A stretch of 51,792 nucleotides of DNA from an uncultured Lachnospiraceae bacterium (GCA_902776305.1 CACYPS010000015.1:1-51792); one strand, 5' to 3'; numbered from the stretch's first letter, positions 34,926-44,171 are shown. Notes: generated by a model from the letters alone, not told the origin. Translations and numbers: made by a program.

Positions 34926-35954
34926 ATGGTAACGATAAAGGAGCTAGCTAAGAGATTGAATCTTAGCACCACAACAGTCTCAAACGTCATACACGGCAAG
35001 ACGAAAGAGGTGTCGGCAGCAACGATAGAACGTGTCCAAAAGGCGCTTGAAGAATACGAGTATGTTCCCAACATCAATGCCAGAAATCTTGCTCAGAATA
35101 AGTCAAAAATTATAGGTGTGGCGATGAAAGGCAGGGCGGATAAGACGCCTAACCTTTTCAAAGATCCTTTTATTGCCGAACTGATTGGAGGTATCGAAAA
35201 AGTTGTAAGAAACAGCGGCTATTTCATGATGCTCTATGCCTCGGATGATCTCGGAGAGATTATGAAGGAGGTGTCGACATGGAATGTTGACGGTCTCATT
35301 GCTTTCGGAATCCGGGAGGAGGACAGAGAGAAAGTTCGGGAGAGGTATAAGAAACCTATCGTTTGTATTGACGGATATCTGTGCGGAGAACATCCCGGAA
35401 TGGTAGATATCGGACTCACAGACGAAGAAGGAGCCTATGACGCTGTAAAATATCTCACAAATAAAGGACATCGTAAGATCGCATTTCTTTCGGACAGCGT
35501 CGGCTCTGTCGACAGCGCGAGACTGAAAGGTTTTCAGAGTGCGCTCCAAGATGCGGGTATTGATTACCGCGATGAGGATTTCCTGAGGCTCAACCCGTGG
35601 GAAGATCAGATAGAGGAGAGTTTGAAAGATATCTGCGACAGACTGGATCGATATACCGCTGTCTTCTGTGTTTCAGACCTGTATGCCGTAACACTGATCG
35701 CGGCGCTGGTGGATGCGGGAAAGAGAGTTCCAGAAGATATCTCCGTGATCGGATTCGATGACAACATGCTCGCAAAGCTGCGTCGTCCGGGTCTTACGAC
35801 CGTGCATCAGGAAATTGAGAAGAAGGGTGTAATTGCTGCAGAAACTCTGATAACGATGCTGAACGGCGAGAGTGTTCCGGAACAGATCATTCTGGGAACG
35901 GAACTGGTCATAAGAGATACGGTCCGTGATATTCGTGCAGATAGCGAAGCGTGA
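34926..35954 (+). CDS. LacI-family transcriptional regulator
   Basis: A 342-residue repressor. The N-terminal helix-turn-helix is TIKELAKRLNLSTTTVSNVIHG with the YVPNINARNLAQNK hinge; the rest is a periplasmic-binding-protein-like sugar domain (VIGFDDNMLAKLRRPGLTTV near the end). The ATG at 34926 follows GGGAGGGTGACA. It stands alone, without a sugar operon next to it. A near match to its operator candidate lies in the ABC sugar promoter at 11220, so it may act on that locus. Confidence 0.92.
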   Translation: MVTIKELAKRLNLSTTTVSNVIHGKTKEVSAATIERVQKALEEYEYVPNINARNLAQNKSKIIGVAMKGRADKTPNLFKDPFIAELIGGIEKVVRNSGYFMMLYASDDLGEIMKEVSTWNVDGLIAFGIREEDREKVRERYKKPIVCIDGYLCGEHPGMVDIGLTDEEGAYDAVKYLTNKGHRKIAFLSDSVGSVDSARLKGFQSALQDAGIDYRDEDFLRLNPWEDQIEESLKDICDRLDRYTAVFCVSDLYAVTLIAALVDAGKRVPEDISVIGFDDNMLAKLRRPGLTTVHQEIEKKGVIAAETLITMLNGESVPEQIILGTELVIRDTVRDIRADSEA

Positions 35955-36006
35955 GTCGGAAAAGTGAAGAGTGTGTAGTAGCAGGTAATATCCTGTGAAC
36001 AGAATA

Positions 36007-36032
36007 AGGCTGCCGCATTAAAGCGGCAGCCT
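36007..36032. terminator. Hairpin between lacI-type gene and deacetylase gene
   Basis: AGGCTGCCGC-ATTAAA-GCGGCAGCCT, a perfect 10-bp stem followed on the plus strand by ATTTGTTT. It serves convergent genes. Confidence 0.8.
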
Positions 36033-36038
36033 ATTTGT

Positions 36039-37529
36039 TTATACCTTACCGGTCGCACTTACAGGCGTCGGTCTTCTGCTGTCAAAGACGCTCGTGACAT
36101 CAAAGAAATTTTCAAAGACGTTCTTTTTTGCCTGACCGGAAAGAGAACGCCACATCTGCAGCCCGTCGCAGTCGATACGGCCCTGACGGACATAGTCGCT
36201 TCGAATCTGGAGCCAGTACTCGGAGGAGGCGTCTACATTTGCATAGAAATTATACCCCATGCTCTTGAAGTAAGCGTACTGGTCATTGGTAGCTGCGTCA
36301 TAGTCGCGCCACGAGCCGATGTCTGCGCCGTGTGCGAAGATGATAGTGTCCGTCTTGCCGGTAATATTTGCAACCGTATTCTGCCACTTGTCCTGATCGG
36401 TCGACAGAGTCTCGACAGACTTGCCTGTGACGGAGAGATGTCCCCATGTGTGGCAGGCGAATTCCCAGCCTTCATTCTTACAGGCTTCCGCGATTTTGGT
36501 CGCTTCGGCGACCTCCTTATCCCAGTCGAAATCCGGGTGCGCTTCGAGATATGCCGCCTGATCCTGCCCGAGATTTTCCCGGGTCTTGTACGCGACGTCT
36601 GTCCTGTAACCGAAGACTCCGTTGTAACCTGTCATGGCAGCCATTCCGCGCGCGCCTTTGTAAGCGCCGTCCGGATGTTCGCGCATAAATGTGTTCAGAC
36701 GCGGGAGCACATCGTAATCGCCGACAGTGACGTTGCCCTCCTTGTCGGTGTACTGGATTTTTACGAGCCCGTCCTCGTCGATTACGGCTTTGTCACCGTA
36801 GCCCTTGCCGTCGTAGGAGTGATAGTAACTCCAGTCGTCGATGGAGAGCACGAACGGGTGCTTGTCAGGCGGGAGAAGTAGGTTCTTATTTTTTTCAAAT
36901 GTTACCGACCCGTCCTCATTCTTCTTCTCTGTGACCAGATCCCGCATGCGGATCAGGACCCAGCCGTTATCGTACATCTGCTGCGTGATCTTATCGAATT
37001 CTTCGATTGTGGTCATCCATGCATTGTTACCGGCGATTGTTTCCTCATCCCACAGCGAAGTGTCAAATGTTCTTGACGGATCGACGATCAGCGAGTGATA
37101 GAAGATGTGCGGTACCGTCGTGCATTCCTTGGCTTCGAGGGTCGATTTGATTGCAGTATATCTGGCAATCGCGTTTATCAGATCCGAGTCCGTGTCATAG
37201 TGGTCCTGCTGCTGCAGGAGAGCGATCGCACCGTCGTAGTCATAGGATTGGGCGATGGTCTCGGCCTCGGCGATGGCTGCGCGCCTCGCGTGGAGAGCAG
37301 CTTCCTCTTCAGCAATTTCGGCTTCTTTTTTTGCTTTGGCTTCCGCTCGGGCGCGGGAACTTGAGATGATTCCGTTTGCTACAAAGAAGATGGCGATTAC
37401 GAGAATAATAAGGAGAGAGGCAATGCTGGCTGCTCTGATCATGACTCTGCGCTGACGCTCCTGCCTGCGCTTCTCCCGCTGGGCTTCTGTAAGCTTTTTG
37501 CGGCGTTTACCTTTGTTTTCTTCTGCCAT
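36039..37529 (-). CDS. Membrane-anchored polysaccharide-deacetylase-like protein
   Basis: A 496-residue protein with a very basic N-terminus (KGKRRKKLTEAQREKRRQER), one membrane helix (about 33-53), an Ala/Glu-rich coiled coil, and an extracellular NodB-like domain. FVLSIDDWSYY supplies the metal and base Asp pair and FACHTWGHLS resembles the HxxxH metal site of carbohydrate esterase family 4. Such enzymes remove acetyl groups from surface glycans or peptidoglycan. The usual order and spacing are modified by inserts, so activity is likely but unproven. The promoter should lie between 37530 and 37700, divergent from rex. Confidence 0.8.
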   Translation of the reverse strand: MAEENKGKRRKKLTEAQREKRRQERQRRVMIRAASIASLLIILVIAIFFVANGIISSSRARAEAKAKKEAEIAEEEAALHARRAAIAEAETIAQSYDYDGAIALLQQQDHYDTDSDLINAIARYTAIKSTLEAKECTTVPHIFYHSLIVDPSRTFDTSLWDEETIAGNNAWMTTIEEFDKITQQMYDNGWVLIRMRDLVTEKKNEDGSVTFEKNKNLLLPPDKHPFVLSIDDWSYYHSYDGKGYGDKAVIDEDGLVKIQYTDKEGNVTVGDYDVLPRLNTFMREHPDGAYKGARGMAAMTGYNGVFGYRTDVAYKTRENLGQDQAAYLEAHPDFDWDKEVAEATKIAEACKNEGWEFACHTWGHLSVTGKSVETLSTDQDKWQNTVANITGKTDTIIFAHGADIGSWRDYDAATNDQYAYFKSMGYNFYANVDASSEYWLQIRSDYVRQGRIDCDGLQMWRSLSGQAKKNVFENFFDVTSVFDSRRPTPVSATGKV

Positions 37530-37582
37530 AAAACTCCTCCGTTCATGTATGCGTTAGGCCGGTGAAGGCTTGGTCAGGTAAC

Positions 37583-37592
37583 ATGTTAACAT
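37583..37592. promoter_or_regulatory. ATGTTAACAT palindrome before rex
   Basis: Perfect 10-bp palindrome in the divergent region between the deacetylase gene and rex. It shares the TTAACA half of Rex operators (TTGTTAA...TTAACAA) but is shorter, so binding by Rex is only a possibility. Confidence 0.3.
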
Positions 37593-37738
37593 ATTTATGT
37601 GTGTTTGAAAACGATGCTTTTTGTACGATGTTTTATACTTGTTGTCTGGGGATATTCTATAATTTTTATACTTTTTGACTGCAGTTATGCTATACTGAAT
37701 CTACTGGAATGAACACAACGAAAGCAGGTCAGGTATTG

Positions 37739-38371
37739 ATGGAAAAAAAAGCTTCTAATATAACGGTTCAGGCTTTGCAGCGCATGCCTTACTACTTGCA
37801 CTGTCTGGAACAGGCAAGAGACAACGGTATTAAAACGATTTCAGCAACATCTATTGCAAATGAGCTGAAGCTGAACGACGTTCTTGTACGCAAAGACATT
37901 GCGGCTGTTTCATCGACACAGGGTAAACCGAAAGCAGGGTTTCCGGTTGATGAGCTGATTCTGGATATTATTGATTACATGGGATATAACGATAAGAAGG
38001 ACGCGATTATCGTCGGTGCAGGCTCACTGGGCAGGGCGCTTCTGGGCAACCATGAATTCGAAGGCTATGGGTTGTCTCTGGTGGCCGCTTTTGACATCAA
38101 GCCCGAGCTCATCGGAAAGGAGATTTCCGGAATTCCGGTCTATCATATATCTGAGCTGGAAGCTTTCTGCAGCGAGCACCGCGTTCCGATCGGTATTATT
38201 ACGACTCCTCCTGACGTCGCTCAGGGAATCGCGGACACATTTTGTCGTGTCGGAATCATGGCTATATGGAATTTTGCGCTGACCAGACTCGATGTGCCCG
38301 AAGGAGTCCTGGTGCAAAACGAAAATTTGGCGTCGTCCCTTGCGATGCTGTCCCATCATATAACAAAATAA
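37739..38371 (+). CDS. rex: Redox-sensing transcriptional repressor Rex
   Basis: Rex senses the NADH/NAD+ ratio and represses fermentation genes when NADH is low. From ATG 37739 it is 210 residues, the family length: a winged-helix domain (ITVQALQRMPYYLHCL, KLNDVLVRKDIAAVSSTQGKPKAGF) and a Rossmann domain (IIVGAGSLGRALL). A start at 37709 would add ten residues; it has a poorer ribosome site. It precedes the Dlt-like operon, with a hairpin in between. Confidence 0.93.
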   Translation: MEKKASNITVQALQRMPYYLHCLEQARDNGIKTISATSIANELKLNDVLVRKDIAAVSSTQGKPKAGFPVDELILDIIDYMGYNDKKDAIIVGAGSLGRALLGNHEFEGYGLSLVAAFDIKPELIGKEISGIPVYHISELEAFCSEHRVPIGIITTPPDVAQGIADTFCRVGIMAIWNFALTRLDVPEGVLVQNENLASSLAMLSHHITK

Positions 38372-38383
38372 TAACGCAGTTAA

Positions 38384-38419
38384 ATACCGAAGATGCAGGG
38401 ATGTCCCGCTCTTCGGTAT
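38384..38419 (+). terminator. Hairpin between rex and the Dlt-like operon
   Basis: ATACCGAAGA (38384-38393) pairs perfectly with TCTTCGGTAT (38410-38419) over a 16-nt loop. Only TCTG follows, so it may be a weak terminator or leader hairpin of the Dlt-like operon. Confidence 0.55.
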
Positions 38420-38446
38420 TCTGAAGTTGTCATAAAGGAGAATATT

Positions 38447-39976
38447 TTGAAGAACATATTGGAGTATCTCGAAAAATCAGCCGGTTTGTATCCGGACAAA
38501 ATAGCTTTTGCCGATCCGGACAAAGAAATCACATACAGAGAACTTGTGCAAAGAGCAAGAGGACTCGGTCGTGCCCTCCATGGGATAGTTAAAGAACCGC
38601 GGAAACCGGTTCCGGTCTTTATGGGAAAGAGTGTCGATACAATCAGCGTGTTTTTTGGAGCTGTTTATGCCGGCTGCTTTTACTCTCTGCTTGATACAAA
38701 GCAGCCGCGTGCAAGACTTCTTGACATTCTTGCGACTCTTGAGCAGGACTTTATTATAACGAGCCATGTTTATGACGAAGAGATCGCGGAATTCGGTTTT
38801 GATGGCCGTATCTGGTATCTGGAAGATCTTGAAGCGGCAGCCGAAGAGCCGGAAGATGACGATCTTCTTGAAAAGATCAGAGCGCAGGCTCTGGATATCG
38901 ATCCGCTCTACTGCAATTTCACATCCGGCTCTACCGGCGTTCCCAAGGGCGTCGTTGTAGGTCATCGCTCGGTTATCGATTTTATCGATATCTTTACGGA
39001 GACATTCGGTTTTAATGAGACGGATGTTTTCGGGAACCAGGCACCGTTCGACTTTGATGTCTCCGTTAAGGATATCTATTCGACGATCGCCTGCGGCGCC
39101 ACGATGCAGATCATACCGACGAAGTATTTTTCGATTCCGACACAGCTGCTCGATTTCCTGTGCGACCGTCACTGTACGGTCCTCACATGGGCCGTTTCCG
39201 CGATGTGCATCGTAACCACGCTTCACGGGTTCGATTACAAGATTCCGACAGAAGTTAAGAAAGTATTATTCTCCGGTGAAGTCATGCCGATCCGGCATCT
39301 GACTGCCTGGCAGGAAGCTCTGCCGGAGGCTATGTTCGTGAATCTTTACGGTCCGACCGAGATCACCTGCAACTGCACTTATTTTATCGTTGACCGCAAG
39401 TATGAGCGCGGTGAAGTGCTGCCGAGCGGAATTCCGTTCCCCAATGAGAAGGTTTTTCTGCTGGACGACGAGGATAAGCTGGTCACGGAGAAGAATGTGA
39501 ACGGCGAGATCTGTGTCTCCGGAACAGCGTTGGCCCTTGGTTATTATAATAATCCGGAGCAGACCGCAAAGGCATTTGTACAGAATCCTCTCAACAGGAA
39601 ATATCTGGAGCCGATCTATCGGACCGGAGATCTTGCATATTACAACGAAGACGGGCAGATCTGTTTTGCCACGCGCAAGGACTTCCAGATCAAGCATATG
39701 GGTCACAGAATTGAACTCGGAGAGATCGAGGCCGCCATGGATGCGGTGCCGCAGATCGAGAGGGCGTGCTGTATATTTGCAAACAACAAGATCAACGCCT
39801 TCTATATAGGCAATATCGATAAGAAAGAACTTTCACAGCAGCTGGGGACACGCCTTCCGAAGTTCATGATTCCGAACACATTCCGTCAGATGGAGTCTCT
39901 GCCGATCACCAAGAACGGAAAAATCGACAGGAAGGCACTGACGGAGGAGTATCTGATGAGGAAGAAGCGTGGTTGA
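38447..39976 (+). CDS. DltA-like amino acid adenylating ligase
   Basis: AMP-forming adenylation enzyme, 509 residues, the size of DltA. The TTG start follows AAAGGAGAATATT; an upstream ATG at 38393 lies in the hairpin. Motifs: YCNFTSGSTGVPKGV (A3), APFDFDVSVKD with the amino-group-binding Asp of DltA, VLFSGEVMP, NLYGPTE (A5), YRTGDLAY (A7) and PITKNGKIDRKAL (A10, with the catalytic Lys). In DltA the sequence at the third motif is F-C-G-E and, as I recall, that Cys helps select D-alanine; here it is Ser. It would activate an amino acid and load it on the carrier protein at 41286. The substrate may not be D-alanine. Confidence 0.88.
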   Translation: MKNILEYLEKSAGLYPDKIAFADPDKEITYRELVQRARGLGRALHGIVKEPRKPVPVFMGKSVDTISVFFGAVYAGCFYSLLDTKQPRARLLDILATLEQDFIITSHVYDEEIAEFGFDGRIWYLEDLEAAAEEPEDDDLLEKIRAQALDIDPLYCNFTSGSTGVPKGVVVGHRSVIDFIDIFTETFGFNETDVFGNQAPFDFDVSVKDIYSTIACGATMQIIPTKYFSIPTQLLDFLCDRHCTVLTWAVSAMCIVTTLHGFDYKIPTEVKKVLFSGEVMPIRHLTAWQEALPEAMFVNLYGPTEITCNCTYFIVDRKYERGEVLPSGIPFPNEKVFLLDDEDKLVTEKNVNGEICVSGTALALGYYNNPEQTAKAFVQNPLNRKYLEPIYRTGDLAYYNEDGQICFATRKDFQIKHMGHRIELGEIEAAMDAVPQIERACCIFANNKINAFYIGNIDKKELSQQLGTRLPKFMIPNTFRQMESLPITKNGKIDRKALTEEYLMRKKRG

Positions 39977-39997
39977 CCGCTGATGGTAAGAGGATTT

Positions 39998-41302
39998 ATG
40001 GATTACAGAGATTATATTACATATTTCGGAACTGAGAATACTGAAACACAGGCCGCCCAAACTCCGGCATATGTCTTCGACACGGACGCGCTTCGCAGCA
40101 GGGTGGAGTTCATCCGGGCTGCCACGGGCGGACGAGTCCGCATCATTTATGCCATCAAGGCCAATCCGTTCCTTGTTCCCTATCTTGTGGACGTGGTGGA
40201 CGCATACGAGATCTGTTCCCCTGGGGAAGAGAGGATCTGCGAGAGATACGGAATTCCCGCGTCCATGATGGTGCTCTCCGGCGTGAATAAGCAGGCGGGA
40301 GATTTTGAGCATGCATTTGACTATGCTGCGTCCGGTGATACGGATGGTCTGCCGGTATGCACGGTGGAATCACTCTCGCAGCTTGAGATGCTGAGCCGCA
40401 CGGTAAAGAGCGAGATTCTTCTCCGCGTGACTTCCGGAAACCAGTTCGGTCTCGATCCGGAAGACGTTGTGAAAATAGTACGTGAGCGGGAAAAATATCC
40501 GAACCTCAAAATCATCGGCCTTCAGCTCTACACGGGAACGCAGAAGACGAGAAAGAAAATCATCGAGCGTGAAGTGCGGAAAATTGACGAGCTGATCGCC
40601 CGCATTAAAGAAGAATGTGGATATGAGATCTCGGAGTTCGAGTACGGTCCCGGCCTTCCGGTCAATTATTTCGTGGACGGCGATCCGGTGGACGATGCGG
40701 ATGTTCTCGGCCATGTCATGGAGTGCCTTGACGGAATGCAGTGGAAAGGTAACGTGAGCCTTGAAATGGGAAGATTTCTTGCTGCGGGCTGCGGCTCATA
40801 TGTTACAAGAATAGTGGACATAAAGCACAGCCGTGGTGTAAACTATTGTATTGTAGACGGTGGTATACACCAGATCAACTACTTCGGTCAGAAGATGGCT
40901 ATGAGGTATCCGTTCATGCTTATGAAGAACGGAACGACGGAGGAGCTGTGCGCGAAAGGTTCTGAGACGGGTGATACGTCTCCCGAAGGAACGGCATCCG
41001 CTGCGGAAAATGCCGATTGCACGGCAGAAAGAGTCTGCTCGGAGACGGCCACAGAGAATTATGAGATCTGCGGCTCCCTCTGCACGGTCAGCGACGTGAT
41101 CATCCGACAGGTTCCGCTTGCAAATCCGGAAACAGGCGATATACTTGTGTTTGAGCGTACCGGAGCTTATTCGGTCACCGAAGGCATCAGCCTTTTCCTG
41201 AGCCGGGATCTTCCCCGCATTTACATTAAGAACGGAACAGAGCTGAGAGAGATAAGAAAACAGATTCAAACGGAGGAACTGAACTATGGAAGAAATTATT
41301 AG
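39998..41302 (+). CDS. Fold-type-III PLP-dependent decarboxylase in Dlt-like operon
   Basis: A 434-residue protein of the Orn/DAP/Arg decarboxylase group (LysA-like barrel). IIYAIKANPF holds the PLP lysine; AYEICSPGEE, GLQLYTGTQ (place of HIGSQ), EYGPGLPV, EMGRFLAAGCG (place of EPGR) and the C-terminal CGSLCTVSDVI with its catalytic Cys, then RTGAYSVTEG. A low-complexity insert of about 40 residues lies before the Cys motif. The GLQLYTGTQ form resembles decarboxylases that act on carrier-linked substrates, such as BtrK of butirosin synthesis. The ATG at 39998 has AAGAGGA ahead. It sits between the ligase and carrier genes and overlaps the latter by 17 nt. Substrate unknown. Confidence 0.82.
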   Translation: MDYRDYITYFGTENTETQAAQTPAYVFDTDALRSRVEFIRAATGGRVRIIYAIKANPFLVPYLVDVVDAYEICSPGEERICERYGIPASMMVLSGVNKQAGDFEHAFDYAASGDTDGLPVCTVESLSQLEMLSRTVKSEILLRVTSGNQFGLDPEDVVKIVREREKYPNLKIIGLQLYTGTQKTRKKIIEREVRKIDELIARIKEECGYEISEFEYGPGLPVNYFVDGDPVDDADVLGHVMECLDGMQWKGNVSLEMGRFLAAGCGSYVTRIVDIKHSRGVNYCIVDGGIHQINYFGQKMAMRYPFMLMKNGTTEELCAKGSETGDTSPEGTASAAENADCTAERVCSETATENYEICGSLCTVSDVIIRQVPLANPETGDILVFERTGAYSVTEGISLFLSRDLPRIYIKNGTELREIRKQIQTEELNYGRNY

Positions 41303-41510
41303 TATCCTTGAAGAGATTCAACCGGATCCGGACTATGAGACCTGTGAAACACTGATCGATGACAACATTCTGGATTCCTTTGCGATCCTTTCTATTATCA
41401 GTGAGCTCGAGGATGAGTATGATATCCGCATTACCCCTGCCGAGATCATTCCCGCGAACTTTAACTCTGCCAAGGCGATTTATGCAATGGTCAAGAGACT
41501 TCAGGGCTGA
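41286..41510 (+). CDS. DltC-like acyl/aminoacyl carrier protein
   Basis: A 74-residue carrier protein. DDNILDSFAILSII holds the Ser that takes the phosphopantetheine arm (LDS motif). The acidic helices and ELEDEYDIRITPAEI end resemble DltC and acyl carrier proteins. CGGAGGAACTGAACT precedes the ATG inside the end of the decarboxylase gene, so translation is coupled. It should carry the aminoacyl thioester from the ligase to the MBOAT protein. Confidence 0.92.
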   Translation: MEEIISILEEIQPDPDYETCETLIDDNILDSFAILSIISELEDEYDIRITPAEIIPANFNSAKAIYAMVKRLQG

Positions 41511-41590
41511 TACGTCAAGGTCCTGCGCCGGGTAACATGCCCGGCAGGCCATCCCTGCAAAATGCAGTATAAAAGAAAGGGCTGCCTTGC

Positions 41591-43078
41591 ATGTCATTTG
41601 TATCTACGGCATTTATTATTTTTGTAATCCTCTGCATAGCAGGGTATTATCTGATTCCGAAACAGTATCAGTGGTGCTGGCTCCTGGTATTTTCCTATAT
41701 ATATTACCTGGCAGCCGGACCTCGATACGTCATATTTCTTCTGTTCTCAACAGTAATCACATATGTTGGAGGCCTTCGCGCGGAACAGGGGTCGAAGGCA
41801 GCAGTACCGGTCGTACTGCTGCTTGATTTTGGTGCACTTGCGATTATCAAGTACACCAATTTTGTTTTAGGAACATTTGCTGGAATAGCCGGCATTGAAT
41901 TCCATGAACTCGATATACTGCTTCCGCTCGGCATCTCATTCTACACGTTCCAGACGGCAGGTTATCTGCTTGATGTTTACTGGAAACGCTGCAAGGCGGA
42001 ACACAACTTCCTTCATTTTGCACTGTTCGTATCGTTCTTCCCGCAGATTATGCAGGGACCGATCTCAAGGTACGGCCAGCTTGCCGAGCAGTTGTGTGCG
42101 CAGCATACATTTGACATCCGACGCATTGAGAGCGGTCTTTACAGAATCGCATGGGGCTTCTTCAAGAAAATGGTCATTGCCGATAATGCGGCATTGTACG
42201 TGAGCGCAATATTTGACAACTACATGACCTTGAGAGGATACGGCGTTCTGGGCGTCCTGATGTACAGCGCGCAGCTCTACGCCGACTTCTCGGGAGGCAT
42301 TGATATTGTGATCGGTATCGCCGAGTGTCTCGATATCACGCTGGCGGAAAACTTCAGACAGCCGTTCTTTGCCACTTCCATCGGGGATTTCTGGCACAGA
42401 TGGCATATTACGCTGGGAACGTGGATGAAGGATTATGTCTTCTACCCGGTCTCCTTGTCGCGCTGGATGGGAAATTTCGGCAAATGGTGCCGGAAGCGCT
42501 TCGGCAAGAACATCGGCCGCGCTATGCCGATCTGCGTGGGAAATATAATTGTATTTCTGGTCGTCGGCGTCTGGCACGGACCGGCATGGCATTATATCAT
42601 TTACGGTCTCTATAACGGTCTGATCATAGGTATTTCCGGCCTTCTGACCAAAAACTTCAGAAGCTGGAAAAAGGCACTGAAAATCAACGATAAGTCGGCA
42701 GGATTCAAGCTGTTCCAGATCGTGAGGACATTTGTTCTCGTCAATATCAGCTGGTATCTGGACTGCGCCGGCAGTGTGGGTCAGGCCTATATGATGTTCA
42801 AGGACAGCATTCTGAGATTCCGGATTTTCGGAGACATAATAGATACCTACTATACATGTTCGGGTTCGCAGGAGGTGACGATGGCCTGTATCGTATTCGG
42901 GTGCATTGTCGTCTTCATACACAGCCTGATGAAAGAGCGCGGCGTGGATGTGCGGGCGGCTCTGCTTGACAGACCGATTCCGGTTCGCTGCGTTGTACTT
43001 TTTCTTCTCTTAGCCAGCCTTGTGCTGATCGGAAACCAGCCGCTGTCGCAGGGCGGATTTATCTATGCCAATTTCTGA
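41591..43078 (+). CDS. DltB-like MBOAT acyltransferase
   Basis: A 495-residue membrane-bound O-acyltransferase with about eleven helices. The family motif is present as GDFWHRWHITLGTWMKDYVFYP, and the catalytic His is in VVGVWHGPAWHYI. DltB-type proteins move the acyl group from the carrier across the membrane to a surface polymer. AAAGGG is the only ribosome-site-like sequence. It follows the carrier gene by 80 nt. Confidence 0.93.
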   Translation: MSFVSTAFIIFVILCIAGYYLIPKQYQWCWLLVFSYIYYLAAGPRYVIFLLFSTVITYVGGLRAEQGSKAAVPVVLLLDFGALAIIKYTNFVLGTFAGIAGIEFHELDILLPLGISFYTFQTAGYLLDVYWKRCKAEHNFLHFALFVSFFPQIMQGPISRYGQLAEQLCAQHTFDIRRIESGLYRIAWGFFKKMVIADNAALYVSAIFDNYMTLRGYGVLGVLMYSAQLYADFSGGIDIVIGIAECLDITLAENFRQPFFATSIGDFWHRWHITLGTWMKDYVFYPVSLSRWMGNFGKWCRKRFGKNIGRAMPICVGNIIVFLVVGVWHGPAWHYIIYGLYNGLIIGISGLLTKNFRSWKKALKINDKSAGFKLFQIVRTFVLVNISWYLDCAGSVGQAYMMFKDSILRFRIFGDIIDTYYTCSGSQEVTMACIVFGCIVVFIHSLMKERGVDVRAALLDRPIPVRCVVLFLLLASLVLIGNQPLSQGGFIYANF

Positions 43079-43080
43079 TC

Positions 43081-43155
43081 GGGGTTCAAATCCCCCGCTC
43101 GGATTTCGTCACGACAAGAACGCCGAGGGTTATTGATAATCGGTGTCAGCTGACA
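43081..43155. other. Hairpins and palindrome between MBOAT and SGNH genes
   Basis: GGGG-TTCAAAT-CCCC (43081-43095), CTCGG (43098-43102) pairing with CCGAG (43133-43137), and the palindrome TGTCAGCTGACA (43144-43155). They fill the gap in the Dlt-like operon and may adjust expression of the last gene. Confidence 0.4.
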
Positions 43156-43175
43156 TTTTTTACGGAGGTGTACCT

Positions 43176-44171
43176 GTGCAGAATGCAAAGGGTAAAACCG
43201 GGAAAAATTTCATACCGGTTGCAGTGACCACCATCTTCGTAGCCGTGGTCATTGTCTTTAATATGGTGATGAACTACCTGCTCATACCCTATTCGTTCAC
43301 ACGGCTGAAGGTGCATATGCTGGAGACGATGCAGTTCAACAACCTGATTCTCGGGTCTTCCCACGCCGGGACAAATATCGATGCGACGCATCTCGCGGGT
43401 CTTACCGGAAGGACTACGTTCAACGCTGCGCAGGGTGAACAGTTCCCGGTCGACAGCTATTACCTTCTTAAGGATGCATGTATTGACCAGAAGCCGGATC
43501 GGGTCATCTACGAATTTGATCCGACTTATTGGCTGACTGCCCAGGAGATAGATTCTTCCTACGCCAACATGTTCTATGAGATGCGCCCGTCTAAGGAGAA
43601 GCTGCAGTACTTTTTTGACAAGATGTGGAAGGTGGATTTTCGCACCTGGATCTCCCCGTGGTATTTTTACAGGTCTCAGTTCGGTAACATAGCCGCAAAT
43701 CTTTATACGAAATCCACCGATAATTATAAGAACTACGGGGTGGCGACATTTGACTCGGAAAATCAAACCGTTTACGGGGATGGATTTATCGGCGTGAAAC
43801 CCGGAAAATGGGAAGATGAGATCACTGTCCGGGAATGGAATGAGAGCATGATCCAGAAGGACGATGAAAAATTCTTTATCAAGATGGCAGAATTTTGCCG
43901 TGATGAGGGAATTGAGCTTGTCGTAGTGTCTACTCCGATACCCGCCGGGACCTATGAGGCGGGCAAGGAGAACTTTGATCTGGCTTACGCTCACATGACG
44001 GAGCTTTCAGAGAAATATGACTTCAGGTATATGTGCTACAACACAGGAGAACTGAAACAGGAGGATCTTATGGATTCGGAAAAATTCGCTGACTGGGATG
44101 GGCATATGTATGAGGATGCGGCGCATGAGTTTACGGGAGTGTTTGCGGGAGATCTTGAGGCAGAAGGGTGA
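43176..44171 (+). CDS. DltD-like SGNH-fold membrane-anchored protein
   Basis: A 331-residue protein with an N-terminal membrane helix (FIPVAVTTIFVAVVIVFNMVMNYLL) and an extracellular SGNH-type domain: LILGSSHAGTNID with the candidate catalytic Ser, FNAAQGEQFPVDSYYLL, VVVSTPIPAG and WDGHMYEDAAHEF with the Asp/His pair. It takes the place of DltD, which completes transfer of the acyl group at the surface. The sequence is not a close match to classical DltD. The GTG start follows ACGGAGGTGTACCT. Confidence 0.8.
   Translation: MQNAKGKTGKNFIPVAVTTIFVAVVIVFNMVMNYLLIPYSFTRLKVHMLETMQFNNLILGSSHAGTNIDATHLAGLTGRTTFNAAQGEQFPVDSYYLLKDACIDQKPDRVIYEFDPTYWLTAQEIDSSYANMFYEMRPSKEKLQYFFDKMWKVDFRTWISPWYFYRSQFGNIAANLYTKSTDNYKNYGVATFDSENQTVYGDGFIGVKPGKWEDEITVREWNESMIQKDDEKFFIKMAEFCRDEGIELVVVSTPIPAGTYEAGKENFDLAYAHMTELSEKYDFRYMCYNTGELKQEDLMDSEKFADWDGHMYEDAAHEFTGVFAGDLEAEG

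Noticed and set aside
36330-36881. Plus-strand frame opposite the deacetylase-like gene
   Set aside because: Shadow of the minus-strand gene; no start signal.
43079-43110. tRNA-like T-arm (GGGG-TTCAAAT-CCCC)
   Set aside because: No acceptor, D-arm or anticodon arm fits around it; more likely a plain hairpin in the operon gap.
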